A DNA stretch of 64,000 bases from Massilia timonae CCUG 45783 (GTDB lineage: Bacteria; Pseudomonadota; Gammaproteobacteria; Burkholderiales; Burkholderiaceae_D): positions 2,046,976 to 2,110,975 of the forward strand of contig NZ_JH992922.1 of the NCBI RefSeq assembly GCF_000315425.1, written 5' to 3'. The notes under the pieces were generated by a model. That model was not told the origin of the DNA. It did no database searches and saw only the letters and a program-made list of their open reading frames with translations. The translations under genes were made by a program, and so were the position numbers. Shown one piece after another: positions 46,960 to 56,185 of the stretch (within the stretch, counting starts at the first letter, position 1; every line of letters begins with the position of its first letter).

Positions 46960-47769
46960 TCAGGCGGTCACCGGCCGTCCCGGCGCCTGGCGATAGGCCC
47001 AGGCCAGCATGACGAGGGCGGCGACGATCATCGGCAGCGACAGCACCTGGCCCGAGGTGATCGGCAGGCCGAACACGGTGGTTTCCCAGTCCGGCACGCG
47101 GAACCACTCGGTGAAGAAGCGCGCGCAGCCGTACAGCAGGGTGAACATGGCGCCGACCGCCAGGCGCGGACGCGCCTTGCGCGCGAACAGCCACAGGATC
47201 ACGAACACCAGCACGCCGTCGACCAGCGCCTGGTACAGCGGCGACGGATGGCGCGGGCCGGCCACGCCTGGCCACAGCATGGCCCACGGCAGGGTCGGGT
47301 CGGCCAAGCGACCCGGCAGTTCGGCGTTGATGAAGTTGCCCATGCGGCCGGCGGCATAACCGAGCGGCACCAGCGGCGCGATGAAGTCGTAGACGTCGAG
47401 CAGGTTGCGCTTGCGTTTGCGGGCCCACAGCGCCATCGCGATCAGCACCCCCAGGAAGCCGCCGTGGAAGGACATCCCGCCCTTCCAGATCATGAAGATC
47501 TCGAGCGGGTGCGCGAGGAAGTACAGCGGCTGGTAGAACAGCACTTCGCCCAGGCGGCCGCCCACGATCACGCCCAGCATCCCGTAGAACAGCATGTCGT
47601 CCAGGTCGTCGCGGGTCCAGCCCTGCGCCGCGACGTGCGGCATGCGGATGCGCACCCGGCCCAGGATGATGAACAGGGCAAAGGCGACCACGTACATCAG
47701 GCCATACCAGTGGATTTGCACCGGGCCGAGCGAGATCGCGATCGGGTCCGGCTGCGGATGAATCAGCAT
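46960..47769 (-). CDS. lgt: Prolipoprotein diacylglyceryl transferase
   Basis: This 269-residue inner-membrane enzyme moves diacylglycerol from phosphatidylglycerol to the lipobox cysteine of prolipoproteins. It has about seven transmembrane helices and the signature [14 protein letters not shown]. The early motif HWYGLMY and the segment [11 protein letters not shown] are typical. It follows the LysR gene by 13 bp and may share its transcript. Confidence 0.96.
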   Translation of the reverse strand: MLIHPQPDPIAISLGPVQIHWYGLMYVVAFALFIILGRVRIRMPHVAAQGWTRDDLDDMLFYGMLGVIVGGRLGEVLFYQPLYFLAHPLEIFMIWKGGMSFHGGFLGVLIAMALWARKRKRNLLDVYDFIAPLVPLGYAAGRMGNFINAELPGRLADPTLPWAMLWPGVAGPRHPSPLYQALVDGVLVFVILWLFARKARPRLAVGAMFTLLYGCARFFTEWFRVPDWETTVFGLPITSGQVLSLPMIVAALVMLAWAYRQAPGRPVTA

Positions 47770-47782
47770 AGTCAGTCTCTCT

Positions 47783-48685
47783 TCAATTCTTCAAACATTC
47801 CAGGAAGCCCTTCAGCACGGGCGAATCGTTGTCGCGCCGCCAGGCCAGGCCGGTTTCGGCCAGCGGCGCCGGATCGATCAGGGCACGGTATTCTACGCCG
47901 GGACGCATCAGGTTCGACACGGATTGTGGCACAAGTGCCAAGCCCATGCCGCCGGAAACCAGGCTGACGATGGTCTGCATCTGGATCGCTTCCTGGCCGA
48001 TGGTGGGCAGCACCCCGGCCGCGCGAAAGCAGGCCAGGATCGCATCGTGCAGGCTGGGCGCCACCGTGCGCGGGAAGATCACCAGCGGCAGCGGCGGCAG
48101 GTCGCGCAGGCGCACCGGGCCTGGCCTTTCCAGCGCCGCCAGCCCGCTCGGCGCGCACAGCACCAGCGGCTCGTCGACGATCTTGAGGTAGTCCAGGGCG
48201 CCGTCGGCCATGCCGTCGGGCGCGCCCGGTTGCGGCGGGATCACGAAGCCGGCGTCGATGCGGCCCGAGAGCAGTTCTTCGAACTGGACGTCGGAGGTCG
48301 CTTCCTGCAGCACCAGGCGCACCGCCGGATAGGCGACGCGATAGCGGCGCAGCACGTCGGGCAGCATGCGCAAGGCCGCGGTCGAGACGAACGACAGGGC
48401 CAGGCGCCCAGCCTCGCCGCTGGCCGCGCGCCGCACCAGCTCGGGCAGCGCGGCGGCTTCCTCGAGGATGCGGCGCGCTTCCGGCAGCAGGGCGGCGCCG
48501 GCCGCGGTCAGGCCGACCATGCGCCGGTTGCGCACGAACAGCGGGGCCTTGAACAGTTCTTCGAGATTGGCGATGCTCTGCGACAGCGGCGGCTGGGTCA
48601 TGTGCAGGCGGCGCGCGGCGCGGCCGAAATGCAGCTCTTCGGCCACGGTGACGAAATGGCGCAGCTGGCGCAGTTCGGGATGCAT
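47783..48685 (-). CDS. LysR-family transcriptional regulator
   Basis: This 300-residue regulator has an N-terminal winged helix-turn-helix ([20 protein letters not shown], then [10 protein letters not shown]) and a two-lobed effector domain. It resembles the group with aromatic-acid or chlorocatechol sensors (CbnR/AlsR-like), but the effector is unknown. The start at 48685 is chosen by family alignment; the frame continues to 48730, which would cover the operator. A perfect palindrome at 48701-48725 likely binds this protein. The only neighbours are lgt downstream and a small Trp-rich gene upstream, so its targets may be elsewhere. Confidence 0.9.
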   Translation of the reverse strand: MHPELRQLRHFVTVAEELHFGRAARRLHMTQPPLSQSIANLEELFKAPLFVRNRRMVGLTAAGAALLPEARRILEEAAALPELVRRAASGEAGRLALSFVSTAALRMLPDVLRRYRVAYPAVRLVLQEATSDVQFEELLSGRIDAGFVIPPQPGAPDGMADGALDYLKIVDEPLVLCAPSGLAALERPGPVRLRDLPPLPLVIFPRTVAPSLHDAILACFRAAGVLPTIGQEAIQMQTIVSLVSGGMGLALVPQSVSNLMRPGVEYRALIDPAPLAETGLAWRRDNDSPVLKGFLECLKN

Positions 48686-48700
48686 GAGTGATTGGACAAG

Positions 48701-48725
48701 CTGTGATACGTGCAATGTATCACAG
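48701..48725. promoter_or_regulatory. Perfect palindrome upstream of lysR (LTTR box)
   Basis: CTGTGATAC (48701-48709), spacer GTGCAAT and GTATCACAG (48717-48725) are a perfect 9-bp inverted repeat. It contains ATAC-N7-GTAT, which fits the T-N11-A rule for LysR sites, and lies 15 bp upstream of the start codon. Confidence 0.75.
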
Positions 48726-48743
48726 GGCACCTACAGGCGCCGT

Positions 48744-48968
48744 TCAGCGACGCTTGTCGAGGGTCTTCTTGACGCGCTCGTTGCGGCGCTGGTCCTGCAG
48801 TTCGTGTTCTTTCTTCTTGTCGAGCCCGAGCATTTTCTCGATGTACTCGAACCAGATAAAGGCAGCAACGAACAGCCCGGCGATGACCCACCAGGACAGC
48901 TCGGCAAAACGCCAGACCTCGAAGAAGCGCAAGGCGGCCAGGGCGACGATCAAGAGGATGAGTGGCAT
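48744..48968 (-). CDS. Small Trp-rich membrane protein (TIGR04438-like)
   Basis: This 74-residue protein has two hydrophobic helices (PLILLIVALAALRFFEVW; WWVIAGLFVAAFIWF) with several tryptophans, and a basic, charged tail (DKKKEHELQDQRRNERVKK). It matches the small Trp-rich proteins seen across Burkholderiales. The start at 48968 is preferred; AAGGAG lies about 11 bases upstream. Function unknown. Confidence 0.75.
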   Translation of the reverse strand: MPLILLIVALAALRFFEVWRFAELSWWVIAGLFVAAFIWFEYIEKMLGLDKKKEHELQDQRRNERVKKTLDKRR

Positions 48969-49150
48969 GATGTGGAAAGCTCCTTCAGGCCTCACATCTT
49001 ACAAAGAAAAGAATGCCGACGGGCAAAAGTTGCTATTTTCTTGTTACAGGATATTGGTAAACGTGGCGATCGCGTTACAGAGTGTATCGCTCTCTTTGCC
49101 CCGCAGGGAAAGGGGGTAGAATCCACTCAGTCATAAATTCGGAGAAACAA

Positions 49151-49459
49151 ATGAAGCGGTCCCTGATGTTGTGTGTGGTGCTGTCGGCTTTCGCGTCATC
49201 GGGTGCATTCGCCCAGGCCGACCTGGCCAAGGCCAAGAATTGCATGGCTTGCCACACCGTCGCCACCAAGCTGGTCGGTCCTGCCTACAAGGACGTCGCG
49301 CAGAAGTACGCGGGCCAGAAGGGCGCCGAGGACAAGCTGGTGCAGAAGGTGCTCAAAGGCGGCGCCGGCACCTGGGGGCCGATCCCGATGCCGGCCAATC
49401 CGCAGGTGAGCGAGGCCGAAGCGCGTTCGCTGGTCAAGTGGGTGCTGGCGACCAAGTAA
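49151..49459 (+). CDS. Small class I cytochrome c (c-551/c8 type)
   Basis: This 102-residue periplasmic protein has a signal peptide (ending SGAFAQ), one heme motif CMACH and the distal methionine in IPMPANPQV. It would shuttle electrons to oxidases or reductases. GGAGA precedes the ATG. The length is typical for the c-551/c8 group. It stands alone on the plus strand and is followed by a hairpin terminator. Confidence 0.93.
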   Translation: MKRSLMLCVVLSAFASSGAFAQADLAKAKNCMACHTVATKLVGPAYKDVAQKYAGQKGAEDKLVQKVLKGGAGTWGPIPMPANPQVSEAEARSLVKWVLATK

Positions 49460-49483
49460 TCGCCTGAAAAGACGCACGAAACG

Positions 49484-49512
49484 AAGCGCGCCTGCGTGAG
49501 CATGGCGCGCTT
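49484..49512 (+). terminator. Hairpin after the cytochrome c gene
   Basis: AAGCGCGCC (49484-49492) and GGCGCGCTT (49504-49512) form a 9-bp stem followed by GTTCGTTT. Confidence 0.65.
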
Positions 49513-49627
49513 GTTCGTTTACGCGTTCGCGGCTTGCCGCCCACGCCTGGGATATGACAGGCCGCACCGCATGCGCGGATGCACGGCCAGGTCGGCTACA
49601 CTGGTGGCCCACCTACCAGGAGCGACC

Positions 49628-50194
49628 ATGAGCATGATTCGAACCGCAAGCATCGCATTGAGTATGGCCACCTTGTGCGCTACGAATGCGTTTGCGCAGC
49701 AAGTCAACATCAAGCCTGGACTGTGGCAGATCGACATGACGCTACCCGGCCAGGCAGGGGGCAATCAGATGGCGGGTATCGTCGCGCTGATGAAGAGCCA
49801 GATGGCCTCGATGCCGCCCGCCCAGCGCGCGGAAATACAAAGAAGGCTCGGCGCCAGCGGCACGGAATTCACCGACGATGGCTTGCGCACCAAACAGTGC
49901 ATTACGAAAGAAGACATCGCGAAGTTCGACGTGTTTGGTAAAAAAGGTCCTGAAGGCTGCACCAGGAACGCGACGCCGACGGCTGGCGGCATGAATGTGA
50001 GCATGCAGTGCAACCAGCCGCAAGTGAAAATCGATGCTGTCGTGAAGACCCCGAGCGACACTGCCTACACCTTCGACTCGACTGCCACGATGGCCGGTCC
50101 AGGCGGCGCGATGATGACCCAGAAAACCAGCGGCACTGGCAAATGGCTGGGCAGCGACTGCGGCAATATGGCGCCGGTGTCCGGCCAGGGATGA
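49628..50194 (+). CDS. DUF3617 family periplasmic protein
   Basis: This 188-residue protein has a signal peptide (ending NAFAQ). The segment VNIKPGLWQIDMTLP matches the PGLWE-type start of DUF3617. Two cysteine-containing segments (KQCITKED and EGCTRN) and the final DCG are typical. AGGAG precedes the ATG at 49628. Function unknown; the family is common in proteobacterial periplasms. It converges on the CHAD gene. Confidence 0.8.
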   Translation: MSMIRTASIALSMATLCATNAFAQQVNIKPGLWQIDMTLPGQAGGNQMAGIVALMKSQMASMPPAQRAEIQRRLGASGTEFTDDGLRTKQCITKEDIAKFDVFGKKGPEGCTRNATPTAGGMNVSMQCNQPQVKIDAVVKTPSDTAYTFDSTATMAGPGGAMMTQKTSGTGKWLGSDCGNMAPVSGQG

Positions 50195-50287
50195 ATGCGT
50201 TGCGCGCGGCCCAACGACCTGGCATGGACGAAGCACAGCGCCGCGCCACACGTTCCGGTCTTCGGAAGGCGCTGAACACAAGCTCGT

Positions 50288-51370
50288 TCAGCGCGTGATG
50301 CGCCGCCTGGCGACGTCCGCCAGCGCCTTCGACAGGTCGCGGGCGCCGGCCTCGCCGCTGGCGGCCATGTAGCCGCGCACGTAGGCGGCCTGCTTGGCGA
50401 TCTGGCTGCCGCCGCCCTTGAGTTCCTCGAGCAGGTGGTCGGCCACCGCCATGTCGTTCAGGAGGCCAAGGCGGTCCTGCAGCTTTTCCAGGTGGCCGAC
50501 GTAGCGCTTGACGCGGCGCGCCGGCAGCAGGTCGCGGAAGAATTCGGCCGCGTAGCGCGCCTTCTTGGCGGCGATGCGCACCCGGTGGCGACCAGGCGCG
50601 TCGCCCTCGTCCAGGCCGTCGATGCGCCTGGCCAGGCGCTTCTCGGCCTTGCGCAGCAGGGGCAGGGCGGCCCTGGCGGCGCGTTCGGCCAGGGGCGAAT
50701 CCTTGTCCAGCGTGGCGTCGAGACGCCAGCGACGTTCGCCGAGCCATTCGTTCAGCTGCGTCATCAGGTCACGGTAGCGCGGCTCGCGCAGCACGTTCAG
50801 GATGTGCGCGTGATGCGCGTTCGCGCGCTCGTGCGCGGCCTGGCGCAGCGCCGTCGCGTCGAAACCGTGGACCCGGTCGAGGGTGGAGTCGGCCAGCACG
50901 TCCCAGTCGCGCGCCGGTCCCAGTTCGCCGGACAGCCATTCGATGTCGGCGTGCAGGGCGACCGGCGGCGCGGCCAGGTCCTCGAACATCGCAAGCAGCG
51001 CGCGCAGGCGGCGCAGGCCCACCCGCATCTGGTGCAGGCTTTCGACGTTTTGCTTCAGCACGCCCGGCACGTTGGCCTCGATCTGGCGGACGCAATTCAG
51101 GCCGATGCTCTGGAACGCGTCTTCCAGCGTCATGCGCCCGCGCAGGCGCACCGGTTCGGCCTTGACCGGGCGGATCGGTTTCTCCTTCGGCAGCGGCTGG
51201 TCTTCTTTCGGATCTTCCGCGGCCGGCGGGGTGGCGGCGGCTTCCCGGCTCAGTTCCTGGTCCAGCTGCTGGAACGACTCCAGGCCGCTCGCCGCGGTCT
51301 CACGCGGCTGGGAAGCCGCCGTCGGGGTTGCCTTGGACACCGGCTGCGCCGGTTTTTGTTGCTTGGCCAT
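50288..51370 (-). CDS. CHAD-domain protein
   Basis: This 360-residue protein has an Ala/Pro/Glu-rich N-terminus (about 80 residues) and a helical CHAD domain with regularly placed histidines and basic residues (LHQMRVGLRRLRALL; RHRVRIAAKKARYAAEFF). CHAD domains bind inorganic polyphosphate and often occur near polyphosphate or CYTH enzymes; none is adjacent here. AAAGGA precedes the ATG. Confidence 0.9.
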   Translation of the reverse strand: MAKQQKPAQPVSKATPTAASQPRETAASGLESFQQLDQELSREAAATPPAAEDPKEDQPLPKEKPIRPVKAEPVRLRGRMTLEDAFQSIGLNCVRQIEANVPGVLKQNVESLHQMRVGLRRLRALLAMFEDLAAPPVALHADIEWLSGELGPARDWDVLADSTLDRVHGFDATALRQAAHERANAHHAHILNVLREPRYRDLMTQLNEWLGERRWRLDATLDKDSPLAERAARAALPLLRKAEKRLARRIDGLDEGDAPGRHRVRIAAKKARYAAEFFRDLLPARRVKRYVGHLEKLQDRLGLLNDMAVADHLLEELKGGGSQIAKQAAYVRGYMAASGEAGARDLSKALADVARRRITR

Positions 51371-51478
51371 GATGGTCCTTTCACTGACATGACGTCGATG
51401 ACTCGAGCATACTCTTGCTCACTGCCCGGCACGCTTCATCATGACAGGAAGGTGACATCGGAAGCGCGGGGGCGGCGC

Positions 51479-52192
51479 CTATTTACCGATCCGGTAGATC
51501 ACGTCCACGCCCTGCACCAGCTTTTGCACGCCCACCAGAAGCGGATCGCGCACCGCCGCGACCGGGGTATAGCGCGGGCCGTCGGTCGCCAGTCCCATCG
51601 CGTTCGACAGGTTCTTCAGCGGCGCCAGCGCCACGCCGTTCGCCGGTCCCAGCCTGGCGCCGATGCCGCGCGCGATGTTCTGCGCCTTCAGGCGCGCCGC
51701 AGCCAGGGCCTGGCTCACCAGTTCGGCCTCGATCTTGTCGGCGTCGCTGCGGCTGAAGGCGACCGCCAGCGACTCGACGTTCGGCATCGTCATCAAGGCC
51801 TGGATCAGCGCCGTCCAGCCATCCAGGTTGCGCACCGTGGCGTGGACCGCGGCGCGGGTCTCGATCGCTGGCACCGTATCGCCCTGTATATCGGCCTGCC
51901 TGAGTGGACGGCGCAGCAGGTCCTGCACCGCGATGTCCTCGACCGCGACACCGTGCTGCGCGAGCAGCGCGCGGCTGGCCTCGAGCCGTTCGCTGACCAG
52001 CTTCCAGGCCGCTTCCAGGTCGGGCTCCAGGCTGACGATCTCGAAATCGATCTCGCCCGTGTCCGGCATCACGTGCAGGTCGGCGGCGGCGTTCACGTGG
52101 ATGAAGGGGTAGGCCGGCAGGTCGGCCGCGTGGGCGGGTGCGAACGCGGCGCAGGAAGCGATGGCGAATTTGACGGCGAGTTTCTTCAGCAT
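51479..52192 (-). CDS. SIMPL-domain (DUF541) periplasmic protein
   Basis: This 237-residue protein has a signal peptide (FAPAHAAD) and a SIMPL domain (VNAAADLHVMPDTGEIDFEI; then DADKIEAELVSQALAAARLKA). The family includes E. coli YggE, linked to oxidative-stress protection and oligomeric periplasmic assemblies. A perfect 20-bp palindrome lies 50 bp upstream of its start and could control it. It is downstream of the FAD monooxygenase on the same strand. Confidence 0.87.
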   Translation of the reverse strand: MLKKLAVKFAIASCAAFAPAHAADLPAYPFIHVNAAADLHVMPDTGEIDFEIVSLEPDLEAAWKLVSERLEASRALLAQHGVAVEDIAVQDLLRRPLRQADIQGDTVPAIETRAAVHATVRNLDGWTALIQALMTMPNVESLAVAFSRSDADKIEAELVSQALAAARLKAQNIARGIGARLGPANGVALAPLKNLSNAMGLATDGPRYTPVAAVRDPLLVGVQKLVQGVDVIYRIGK

Positions 52193-52242
52193 GACGGTCC
52201 TTGTGAGGCGGGACGATTCCCGGCGACAGTCAGCTTAGGTTA

Positions 52243-52262
52243 TCTAGACATTGATGTCTAGA
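52243..52262. promoter_or_regulatory. Perfect 20-bp palindrome (MarR-like operator)
   Basis: TCTAGACAT-TG-ATGTCTAGA is a perfect inverted repeat with a 2-bp centre, located 51-70 bp upstream of the SIMPL gene. Size and compactness resemble MarR-family operators; no MarR gene lies in the window. Confidence 0.65.
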
Positions 52263-52268
52263 AGGGCG

Positions 52269-52285
52269 GCGGCATTTCATGCCGC
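52269..52285 (-). terminator. Short hairpin after the FAD monooxygenase gene
   Basis: GCGGCAT and ATGCCGC pair around TTC 11 bp past the monooxygenase stop on the minus strand. No T tract follows. Confidence 0.35.
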
Positions 52286-52295
52286 GCGGGTAGCG

Positions 52296-53834
52296 TCAGT
52301 CGCAGAAGCGCCGGTAGGCGCGGTCGCGGAAGTAGTGGGCCAGGGCATCGGGGCCATGGCCCGGATCGCACAGGGCGACGTGGCCGTCGGGCCGCACCAG
52401 ATAGTGGGCGTTGCGCGCGAAGCCGGCCGCTTCATGGCGCGCGCTCCAGGCGAATTCGCGTAACGGCATGCCGTGCAGCTGGCACCAGGCGCGCAGGCCG
52501 TCGCCCGCCTCGCCATAGACCTGCACCTGCCAGTCCATGTTCTCCAGCGGCGCGTGGTTGTCCGCGCCGTCAGCGTCCACCCAGGGTAGCCGGTCGCCGG
52601 CCTTGACGCTCCCCGCGCTGCCGATGCTGAGCGGGCTGTCGTGGTAGCTGATCGTGATCTGCGAGACGATCTTGAAGATCAGTTCGCGCACGGTGTCGAC
52701 GCCGTAGGCGACCGTGGCGAACAGCGGCGCAATGCGGGTGCGCACGAAGTCGGCGAAGTTGCCCTCGGCGGTGATGAAGTTGAACATGCGGTCGGTGGTG
52801 TCGACCAGCTTGCGTGCGAACGCCAGGCGCTCGGTCTCGTAGCTGTCGAGCAGGCTGTCCGGCGCATCGTGGCGCACCACGGCGGCCAGCTTCCAGGCCA
52901 GGTTGACGGCGTCGCCGATGCCGGTGTTCATGCCCTGGCCGCCGGCCGGGCTGTGCACGTGGGCGGCGTCGCCCACCAGGAACACCTGGCCGCTGCGGTA
53001 ATGGCTGGTCACGCGGTGATGCACGCGGTAGGTCGAGAACCAGTGCACCTGGTCGACCCGCAGGCCCAGGCTGGACAGGGCGCTGTGGCCGACGTCGTCG
53101 AAGGTGTAGGGGCCGGCGCCGTGGCTGTCGGTGGAGATGCGGTGCACGGTGCCGATCAGGCGTCCGCGTCCGGTGTCGGTATAGGGCAGCATGATGACGA
53201 AGTCGGACGTCTCGAGCGAGACGTGCACCTCGCCGTCGGCCGCCACGCCGGCGGCCTGGACGTCGGCGACGTAGAAGACGTGGTCGTAGGTGCCGCCGGG
53301 GAAACCGGCGCCGAGCTTCTGGCGCACGGTGGAGCTGGCGCCGTCGCAGCCGGCCAGGAAGCGCGCCTCGCATTCGCGCAGGCCGCCGTCAGCATCGCGC
53401 AGGCGCGCCACCACATAGTCTTCGCGATCCTCGAAGGCGACCAGCTCGACCGGCCGCTGGACCTGCACCCCGGCCTGCCCGAGATGGCGCAGCAGCAGCC
53501 GCTCGTGCAGGTCTTGCGGATACACCAGCACGAAGGGGTAGGGCGTGAGCTTTTCGCCGGCGTCCTGGAACGACAGGCGCGCGCGGCGCTTGCCGCGCAC
53601 CCACATATTGAGGGCGATGTTGCGCTTGCCGGCGGCGATCGTTTCGTCGGCCAGGCCGAGCTGGCGGTACAGCTCGAGGGTGCGCGCCTGGACCGCCATC
53701 GCGCGCGAGGTCGTGCCGGGCTGCGCCGCCTTGTCCACGACCGCGACCTTCACGCCCTGGCGCGCCAGCCACAAGGCCAGCACCAGGCCGGTCGGCCCCG
53801 CGCCGGCGATGAGCACGTCGTACCTGTCCACCAT
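52296..53834 (-). CDS. FAD-dependent aromatic monooxygenase (PheA/TfdB family)
   Basis: This protein of 512 residues has the two FAD motifs of phenol-type hydroxylases: the N-terminal VLIAGAGPTGLVLALWLARQ and GDAAHVHSPAGGQGMNTGIGDA. The middle motif FLAGCDGASSTVR is the DG motif for NAD(P)H/FAD contact. A thioredoxin-like C-terminal region follows. It likely hydroxylates an aromatic or polyketide-like substrate. AAGGAGG lies directly before GTG-ATG-GTG start options; ATG at 53834 is used here, but the adjacent GTGs at 53837 or 53831 are possible. Confidence 0.88.
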   Translation of the reverse strand: MVDRYDVLIAGAGPTGLVLALWLARQGVKVAVVDKAAQPGTTSRAMAVQARTLELYRQLGLADETIAAGKRNIALNMWVRGKRRARLSFQDAGEKLTPYPFVLVYPQDLHERLLLRHLGQAGVQVQRPVELVAFEDREDYVVARLRDADGGLRECEARFLAGCDGASSTVRQKLGAGFPGGTYDHVFYVADVQAAGVAADGEVHVSLETSDFVIMLPYTDTGRGRLIGTVHRISTDSHGAGPYTFDDVGHSALSSLGLRVDQVHWFSTYRVHHRVTSHYRSGQVFLVGDAAHVHSPAGGQGMNTGIGDAVNLAWKLAAVVRHDAPDSLLDSYETERLAFARKLVDTTDRMFNFITAEGNFADFVRTRIAPLFATVAYGVDTVRELIFKIVSQITISYHDSPLSIGSAGSVKAGDRLPWVDADGADNHAPLENMDWQVQVYGEAGDGLRAWCQLHGMPLREFAWSARHEAAGFARNAHYLVRPDGHVALCDPGHGPDALAHYFRDRAYRRFCD

Positions 53835-53898
53835 CACCTCCTTCGCCCGTCCTATTCAGATGCCGGCGTGGCGCAATGGTTCCATGGACGTGAGCAGT

Positions 53899-56052
53899 CT
53901 AGTCGGTTACTTCGAAGTCCAGGTCGCGCCCCTCCTGGGCCAGATTGCCGGCGAAGTCGGCGGCGTGGATGCGCAGCGTGTAGCGGCCGGGCGCGAGCTC
54001 GCCGATGCGCCAGCTGCCGGTCTCGATCTCGCCGTCCTGCAGGCGGTTGCCCAGCGCATAGTCGAACTGGGTCGACTTGCTGCCATAGACCGTGATGCCG
54101 CTGGTTGGCGCGTAGACGGCCTTGACGGCGTCCTGGTTGCGCGGCAGGCGGTCGAAGACCTGGGTGATGACGGGCTGCCCGAAGCCGGGCAGCGGCGTGC
54201 CGTCGGCCTGCAGGAGCTGGTAGCCCAGCTTGTACAGGCCGAGCTTGCGGCGCGCCAGGTTGCCGTTCACCTGGTCGTAGGCATTCACGACCACCTGCAC
54301 CTCGCCCAGGCTGCGGGGCAACAGGATCGGCTGGCCCTTCTTCGCCGTGATGCGCTTGCCGGCGCCGTCGTACAGCGCGATGCGCTGGATGAACGGCGGG
54401 ACGGTGTCGGTAAAGCCGACGAAGGGCAGGGTCAGCGGATTGACCACCGTCCCGCCCTGGTAGTAATCCAAGTGGACGTGGGCCATGGCATTGATGGTGC
54501 CGAGCGCATCGCCGACGGCGAAGCGGGTGCCGCGCGGCACCCGCACCCGTACGGCCTTGCCGTCGCCGTTCGCTTTCCCTTCGCGCAGGATCTGGAAGCG
54601 CTTATCGAGCGGCCGGCCCTGTGGGTCGCGTCCGACGCGCATGTGGATATACGAGAGCGGGCCCACGCTCAGGCCTTCGCTGAGCGTGTTGAAGCCCCAG
54701 TTGGCATGCGGGTCGGTCACTTTCGACGGGAACACCGCCAGCACCTTCGCGCCGACGTCGGCGCGCACGTCCAGGCCGGCGTGGAAATGGTGGCGGCTGT
54801 CGCCGTTGTAGGCGCCGCGCACCTCGCCCATCACGCCGACGACTTCATGGACCATGTCTTGCGGGCCGACCGGCCACGGCATCGGTTCGGTGCGCGTGAC
54901 CAGCGCCGGCCGCGCCAGCACCGGCGCCGGTTCGCCCTCGCGCGGCGGCGCCAGCCGGTGCACGCGGTGGGCATTGGCGTCCGCCACCACCAGGCTGCCG
55001 TCGCGGCCGACCGCGATGCCGCGCGGACCGTACAGCTGCACCGTGCCGTCGCTGCCGAAGCCGTTCGGATCGAGCGGGCGGTCGACGTCCTGCAGCGGGC
55101 GCATTTCTCCTTCCGGCGTCAGTTGCAGGATGCGGCCGCCGGCGCTGGCGGCGATGTACAGGTAGCCGTCGCGCGTGAGCGCCAGGCCCGCCGGACGCCG
55201 CAGCGGCGGCCTGGTCTCGCCTTCGAGCGGGATCGCCAGCGTGTCGACCGTGCCGTCGGGCTTGATGCGGCGCACCGCGTGGTTGCCGGTGTCGGCCACG
55301 TACAGCGTGCCGTCGCGGCCGGCCGCCAGCGCGCTCGGGGTGTCGAAGCCGGCGTCGAGCAGCGCGCCATCCAGCAGCCCGGGTTTGCCATTGCCGGCCA
55401 GCGTGGTCACCATGCCATCGGGCGCGATGCGGCGGATGCGGTCGTTGTAGGTGTCGGCCACGTAGACGATGCCGGCGTCGTCCACCGCGATGCCGACCGG
55501 GCCGTTAAACTGGGCCGCACGTCCAATGCCGTCCAGGTAGCCGGGGCTGCCGCTGCCGGCCACCGTGGTCACTGTTCCGTCGGGCGCCACCTTGCGGATC
55601 GCATGGTTGCCGGTGTCGGCCACGTACAGGTTGCCTTCATGGTCGAGCGCCAGGGCGGACGGGGTGTGGAAGGCGGCCGCGGCGCCGATGCCGTCGGCAA
55701 AGCCTTCCTTGCCGCCGGCCAGCGTCGAGACCGCGCCGTCGGGCTGGATCAGGCGGATGCGGTTGGCTTCGCCCCCGTCGGCCACGTAGACCGCGCCGCG
55801 CGCGCCGATGGCCACGCCATAGGGATCGCTGAAACGGCTGGCGCTGCCCGGCCCGTCGATCACGCCGTCGCGGCCGTCGCCCGCCAGCAGGCTCACCCGC
55901 GCCGGCCAGAATGGCGTGGTCTTCGCGACGGGCGGCGTCAGGATGGCCAGGGCGCCGGGGCGTTGTTCGATGGTATCGGTGAAGTAGACGGCCGTGCCGA
56001 TGGCCAGGATGGCGGCGCCCACGAGCGCGGCGATGAGGGAAGTTCGTTTCAC
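53899..56052 (-). CDS. NHL beta-propeller fused to M23-like peptidase domain
   Basis: This 717-residue protein has an N-terminal membrane anchor or signal (LIAALVGAAILAIGTAVYF). At least six NHL-type repeats follow (about 50-370), each with a pattern like LYVADTGNHAIRKVAPDG. A C-terminal domain resembles M23 (LytM) peptidases: HFHAGLD supplies H and D, and HVHLDYY supplies the later HxH, so the metal site looks complete. A beta-rich tail with an Ig-like end follows. It may bind envelope polymers through the propeller and cut peptidoglycan; that is inference. The GTG start lacks a strong ribosome-binding sequence. Confidence 0.78.
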   Translation of the reverse strand: MKRTSLIAALVGAAILAIGTAVYFTDTIEQRPGALAILTPPVAKTTPFWPARVSLLAGDGRDGVIDGPGSASRFSDPYGVAIGARGAVYVADGGEANRIRLIQPDGAVSTLAGGKEGFADGIGAAAAFHTPSALALDHEGNLYVADTGNHAIRKVAPDGTVTTVAGSGSPGYLDGIGRAAQFNGPVGIAVDDAGIVYVADTYNDRIRRIAPDGMVTTLAGNGKPGLLDGALLDAGFDTPSALAAGRDGTLYVADTGNHAVRRIKPDGTVDTLAIPLEGETRPPLRRPAGLALTRDGYLYIAASAGGRILQLTPEGEMRPLQDVDRPLDPNGFGSDGTVQLYGPRGIAVGRDGSLVVADANAHRVHRLAPPREGEPAPVLARPALVTRTEPMPWPVGPQDMVHEVVGVMGEVRGAYNGDSRHHFHAGLDVRADVGAKVLAVFPSKVTDPHANWGFNTLSEGLSVGPLSYIHMRVGRDPQGRPLDKRFQILREGKANGDGKAVRVRVPRGTRFAVGDALGTINAMAHVHLDYYQGGTVVNPLTLPFVGFTDTVPPFIQRIALYDGAGKRITAKKGQPILLPRSLGEVQVVVNAYDQVNGNLARRKLGLYKLGYQLLQADGTPLPGFGQPVITQVFDRLPRNQDAVKAVYAPTSGITVYGSKSTQFDYALGNRLQDGEIETGSWRIGELAPGRYTLRIHAADFAGNLAQEGRDLDFEVTD

Positions 56053-56185
56053 TGGTACGGCCGGATGATTGCTGAACCTGCAATCTTAGCCGAAACCACC
56101 GATGAGACAGAAAACAGGAGAGGTGGCGCCGCCGGACGTGGTCACGGCGGCGCGCAGGAGTTGCCTCGACAGGGAAAGGCCGCGG

